Origin: Leucothrix mucor
GTDB lineage: Bacteria > Pseudomonadota > Gammaproteobacteria > Thiotrichales > Thiotrichaceae
DNA length: 6,696 nucleotides
Assembly (NCBI GenBank): GCA_015662325.1
Contig: DQUJ01000081.1
Span: 1 to 6,696, forward strand
Direction: 5' to 3'
Positions within the stretch are counted from its first letter, which is position 1, and each line of letters opens with the position of its first letter. The position numbers and the translations under genes are program-made. The notes beneath the pieces were generated by a model that saw only the letters and a program-made list of their open reading frames with translations, was not told the origin of the DNA and made no database searches. Positions 5,861 to 6,696 of this stretch are shown in pieces.

Positions 5861-6496
5861 TTAATTATCAATAAACCCCTGCGCTACAACGTAAACTTCT
5901 CTGCTGCGCGCGCGGGATGCTTTTGGCTTTCGGATTTTAACCTGCTTAAAACTACTTTTCACGTCTTTCACAAAGGCATCAGAACCATCGCCTTGAAACA
6001 ATTTTACAACAAAAGAACCGTTTTTCTTTAATATCTGACGTGCCATATCCAGCGAAAGTTCACACAAATAAACTGATTTTGGCTGATCTATCGTCTCTAC
6101 CCCCGTTATATTGGGTGCCATATCAGAAATTATAACATCTGCACGGGTATTTTTTTCATCTTTATACAATACGTCTAAAATATCATTTAGGACGCTTTCT
6201 TCAGTAAAATCACCCTGAATAAATTCCACAAACGGCAAAGGATCAAGCGGCAAAATATCACTGGCTACTACCCGCCCATTCTTACCCACAAGCTCGACAG
6301 CATACTGGCTCCAGCCTCCAGGGGCGGCACCTAAGTCGACGACCTGCATATTTGGCTTGATAAGCTTATCTTTTTGCTGAATTTCTTTAAGCTTGTACAC
6401 CGCTCTTGAACGGTAGCCTTCTTTTTGCGAACGCTTTACGTATTCATCATCAAAATGTTCTTTTAACCAGCCCTCGCTACTTTTACTTCTCGCCAT
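5861..6496 (-). CDS. rlmE: 23S rRNA 2'-O-methyltransferase RlmE (RrmJ/FtsJ)
   Basis: RlmE uses S-adenosylmethionine to methylate the 2'-OH of U2552 (E. coli numbering) in the 23S rRNA A loop, a late step in large-subunit assembly. The 211 residues match the family length. The SAM-binding motif DLGAAPGGW is at 54-62. The catalytic K-D-K-E set is complete: K35 (RAVYKL), D125 (ISDMAPN), K165 (VVKLFQG) and E200 (SRARSRE). The ATG at 6494-6496 has GGGAG four bases upstream, slightly close but usable. It is divergent from yhbY with only 29 bases between start codons, and ftsH follows 98 bases downstream; both are the usual neighbours. Its promoter must lie at least partly inside the yhbY coding region. 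Confidence 0.97.
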   Translation of the reverse strand: MARSKSSEGWLKEHFDDEYVKRSQKEGYRSRAVYKLKEIQQKDKLIKPNMQVVDLGAAPGGWSQYAVELVGKNGRVVASDILPLDPLPFVEFIQGDFTEESVLNDILDVLYKDEKNTRADVIISDMAPNITGVETIDQPKSVYLCELSLDMARQILKKNGSFVVKLFQGDGSDAFVKDVKSSFKQVKIRKPKASRARSREVYVVAQGFIDN

Positions 6497-6525
6497 TGTC
6501 TCCCGATCTCTTTACAATTAACGTT

Positions 6526-6696
6526 ATGGATAAATCACAGATAAAACAGCTTAAAGCATTAGCCCACAAACTCAAGCCTATTGTGACCGTTGGACAACAC
6601 GGCATGAAAGAAACGATTGACGATGAATTAGAACTCGCGCTCGACTTCCATCAACTGATTAAATTTAAAATAAACGTGGGCGACCGCGACGCAAGA
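6526..6696 (+). CDS. yhbY: CRM-domain RNA-binding protein YhbY, N-terminal part (cut by window edge)
   Basis: The 57 codons from ATG 6526 to the right edge encode the first half of a CRM (YhbY-like) domain, a small RNA-binding fold associated with pre-50S ribosomal particles. Visible hallmarks are QLKALAHKLKPIVTVGQHGMKE, the GxxG loop around G25-x-x-G28 in VGQHG, a helix ending in LDFHQLIKFKI, and GDRDAR, all aligning with E. coli YhbY (LKGLAHPLKPVVLLGSNGLTE...HHELIKVKI). Its position divergent from rlmE is conserved in enterics and pseudomonads. No Shine-Dalgarno sequence is visible; TACAAT at 6513-6518 could be a -10 box that starts the RNA at or next to the ATG. Confidence 0.93.
   Translation, partial: MDKSQIKQLKALAHKLKPIVTVGQHGMKETIDDELELALDFHQLIKFKINVGDRDAR

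Noticed and set aside
5789..6031. 80-residue + strand ORF over the rlmE-ftsH junction
   Set aside because: It is antisense to rlmE and to the ftsH promoter region, with no homology seen.
1..6696. CRISPR array or defence, toxin-antitoxin or biosynthetic system
   Set aside because: No regularly spaced direct repeats and no such gene families were found; most of the window is core housekeeping genes.

Overview
The window looks like the chromosome of a gammaproteobacterium of moderate to low GC content. It carries the conserved block rlmE-ftsH-(folP)-glmM-tpiA-secG-tRNA-Leu(GAG) with yhbY divergent from rlmE. The protein sequences are closest in style to gammaproteobacterial homologues, and tpiA lying between glmM and secG is the Pseudomonas/Legionella-type order rather than the E. 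coli one. I cannot name the genus from sequence alone.

Layout, left to right. Positions 1-414 (+ strand, visibly AT-rich) hold the 3' end of an unrecognised membrane-type ORF. It overlaps the start of a 68-residue lipoprotein-signal ORF that is the N-terminal stub of an endonuclease I (EndA/Vvn family) gene whose catalytic part is missing. A weak + strand terminator follows. Positions 470-625 are non-coding and contain an inverted repeat (GGGGTATGT/ACATACCCC) and GAC motifs spaced exactly 10 bp apart; this resembles the arm region of a tyrosine-integrase attachment site next to a tRNA gene. A terminator at 631-651 and tRNA-Leu(GAG) at 685-769 (- strand) come next. Then, all on the - strand, come secG (841-1242), tpiA (1268-2014) and glmM (2164-3501). 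A 317-bp gap (3502-3818) contains a miniature transposon-like element and a very long perfect terminator hairpin. Beyond it are ftsH (3819-5762) and rlmE (5861-6496), then the start of yhbY on the + strand, cut by the right edge.

How the genes fit together. rlmE (23S rRNA 2'-O-methylation) and ftsH (membrane AAA+ protease) form one transcription group; ftsH also has its own likely promoter just after the rlmE stop and ends at the strong hairpin. glmM (peptidoglycan/LPS amino-sugar precursor), tpiA (glycolysis) and secG (protein export) with tRNA-Leu form a second group, ending at the terminator at 631-651. yhbY encodes a ribosome-assembly RNA-binding protein.

Two departures from the usual neighbourhood stand out. 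folP is absent between ftsH and glmM, where the small mobile element sits. Beyond the tRNA the usual rimP-nusA-infB block is replaced by AT-rich, decayed, accessory-looking DNA. I saw no CRISPR array, defence system or clearly new multi-gene system; the most unusual material is the tRNA-proximal integration-like scar and the element in the glmM leader.
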